Of a stretch of DNA of 64,000 nucleotides, positions 62,760-64,000 are shown one piece after another (the stretch's first letter is position 1; each line of letters begins with the position of its first letter). This DNA is from Micropterix aruncella (Eukaryota; Arthropoda; Insecta; Lepidoptera; Micropterigidae). The position numbers were made by a program, and so were the translations under genes. The DNA lies in NCBI GenBank assembly GCA_944548615.1, contig OX155973.1, positions 4,813,155 through 4,877,154 of the forward strand. The letters are read 5' to 3'. The notes beneath the pieces are model-generated. The model saw nothing but the letters and a program-made list of their open reading frames with translations. It was not told the origin of the DNA and made no database searches.

Positions 62760-63305
62760 TCTGATATTTAAGCAGAGCATTCTAAGCGAGCACTCCCCTA
62801 ATATTAGCCGTCTGCAGGTACTAACTTCTGATGTAATGTGGGATTCATCGCGCGGGTTATAATCGAAAAGATTAACTAGATCCATTACTTTTATGAGAAG
62901 TAAAAACTTCTAATAAAAAAGGGTTATATATGTGCCAAATTGTTGGATATTGATGAATTAAGTTTGTGCAATGGCTAATACGCGACAATATTTGCGAATT
63001 GCGATGTAAAAACCACTGATAAATTAATGCGTTTTTGGAAGTCATCGATTTTTGATATTTTAATTTAATAATAGTAATACGATTTGCTATTAAGCAATCA
63101 AAATGTATATAGTCGTATAATAATAATTGAGATAATTTGATTAATTTAAAAAATGTCGAATGTATTATAGATAGAGAAATATAGTATAAAATTAAATATA
63201 AAATGTTCAACAATAAAATTGAGAATAATAAAAATAAGATTTGATTGATACATATCGGAGAGTCAATAAAATAAAATTCAATCGGAATATAATAAAAAAA
63301 TGTCG
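62760..63305. other. Gap between ORF1 and RT where the endonuclease should be
   Basis: Only ~545 bp separate the ORF1 stop from the RT frame, whereas an apurinic-type endonuclease domain alone needs about 700 bp. One minus-strand frame at 62758-62780 reads MLCLNIRS, which looks like the first residues of such a domain, directly joined to RT sequence. The remaining DNA is AT-rich. Confidence 0.55.
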
Positions 63306-63992
63306 TTAAACGTGTTTCGTTAATTCTAAAAAAGTTTTCTCAAAATTAATAATGATAGGCTTTAATTTGTCATCCTTGCGAATAAATACCCTTCCAGAAT
63401 TCACCCAAACGTATTTAAACCCATTTTCCCTAACGAATGCCTTCGCTCGGCCTAATAGAAACTTCGTTCTCTGTGTTATACTTTCTGAAACATATATAGG
63501 TGCAGTATTGCCTGAAATGTCTAAGTCTTTTGTATTCAGTTTTCTGCTATTGTCTTTACATTTTTTATTATATTCTTTAATTGATTTCAAAAATAAGTTA
63601 CGTTTAGTTTCATTATAAAATTTTACTATTACAGGTCTCGGTTTTGAGTCCGATTTCTTGTAGAAGGTTCGTGAAATTTTTTCGATGTCATTTGGTGAGA
63701 CTTCACAATTTATTAATGAGCTAATTTTCATCATTATATCTCCCAAATTATCGCTCTCTTCGGGTAGTCCTCTTATCTCCAGGTCACGTTTTTTCTGCTC
63801 TTGTTCAAAATTATCAGTTTTGTATTGCAGTAGCGATATTTTTTCCAGCAACTCCGTATTAGTTTTCTGTAGAGAAGGAATATTGGACTTTTGTTTTTCT
63901 AGGTCTTCGAGTTTTTTGGATAACTCATAACGGTGGGCTAAGAAGTCAGTTGTCTTTAAAATGTCTTCGTTTTGTTTTGTTAATAATTCCAT
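63306..63992 (-). CDS. LINE ORF1 protein, coiled coil plus nucleic-acid-binding domain
   Basis: A 228-codon open frame that may continue beyond the window edge. Residues 1-75 form a heptad-rich coiled coil (KKLEDLEKQKSNIPSLQKTN, ELLEKISLLQ). Then comes KKRDLEIRGLPEESDN, the RNA-binding-type start seen in L1-like and CR1-group ORF1 proteins, followed by RPVIVKFYNETKRNLFLKSI. The last block is ITQRTKFLLGRAKAFVRENG then KYVWVNSGRVFIRKDD, a C-terminal domain shared with many insect LINE ORF1s. Intact within the window. It packages element RNA in the family's cycle. Confidence 0.82.
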   Translation of the reverse strand: MELLTKQNEDILKTTDFLAHRYELSKKLEDLEKQKSNIPSLQKTNTELLEKISLLQYKTDNFEQEQKKRDLEIRGLPEESDNLGDIMMKISSLINCEVSPNDIEKISRTFYKKSDSKPRPVIVKFYNETKRNLFLKSIKEYNKKCKDNSRKLNTKDLDISGNTAPIYVSESITQRTKFLLGRAKAFVRENGFKYVWVNSGRVFIRKDDKLKPIIINFEKTFLELTKHV

Positions 63993-64000
63993 TTTTCGAT

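Larger units (their letters stand above)
60346..64000 (-). mobile_element. CR1/Jockey-group LINE, minus strand, running off the window
   Basis: The 3' end has a (tttat)n/(ttta)n tail at about 60338-60352, then a ~750-bp AT-rich 3' UTR, ORF2 (61101-62760) and ORF1 (63306-63992+). The endonuclease region between ORF1 and RT is absent. It is the second-best preserved autonomous-type element here. Confidence 0.85.

Overview
This is a eukaryotic nuclear window, very probably from an insect and most likely from a moth or butterfly (Lepidoptera). It has spliced exons with GT/AG borders, AT-rich introns and a dense, nested population of animal transposable elements. The Lepidoptera guess rests on an RTE-clade retrotransposon C-terminus, Helitron ends and a repeat ending in a gaagtcggtta motif, all of types common in moth genomes. 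No bacterial operon, CRISPR array or rRNA was seen.

Host genes are few. At 33.75 kb on the minus strand lies the first coding exon (MSWGTELW plus a gtgagt donor) of a Toca-1/CIP4/FBP17-type F-BAR protein, with its 5' leader reading away from about 34.0 kb. Everything left of it is then probably first intron or intergenic repeat. On the plus strand four phase-compatible exons (46714-46770, 49599-49692, 52141-52451, 54692-55031) form the start of an unidentified nuclear-type protein with three SUMO-interaction-like motifs; its introns are packed with transposons and no later exon was found.

Layout. 1-9.26 kb: two tandem copies of a ~4.87-kb composite unit (356-bp internal repeats, a GC-rich Arg/Gly ORF, hairpin repeats, MITEs), both ending exactly at a TTAA. 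9.3-13 kb: a foldback element, mariner relics, a CR1-like LINE end and a TTAA element with two nested repeats. 13.67-17.16 kb: a long-TIR mariner-type element split by a LINE fragment and another TIR element. 18-21.3 kb: LINE ends and repeat family B. 22.18-25.12 kb: a complete, apparently intact hAT transposon with perfect 8-bp target duplications. 26-29.5 kb: diverged direct duplications with a TTAA MITE. 29.5-31.8 kb: a restriction-like-endonuclease (RLE) retrotransposon with one stop. 35.4-36.8 kb: a TIR-bounded pogo-type element that kept a PHD finger. 37.9-39.5 kb: PIF/Harbinger transposase exon convergent with its accessory gene. 44.9-45.2 kb: a very C-rich, G-poor tract. 45.6-46.3 kb: a PIF/Harbinger MITE with a MADF remnant. 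47-51.8 kb: Tc1-like, hAT MITE, RLE, RTE and RNase H LINE pieces. 52.9-54.5 kb: TTAA MITE, RLE and tandem repeats. 55.4-58.6 kb: nested Helitrons. 58.9-60.3 kb: a hAT-type element holding a TTAA element. 60.3-64 kb: a non-LTR retrotransposon lacking its endonuclease.

Several insertions can be dated relative to each other because uninterrupted paralogues (empty sites) are also in the window. Nearly all coding capacity here is mobile-element proteins; only the hAT at 22.2-25.1 kb looks intact enough to be functional.
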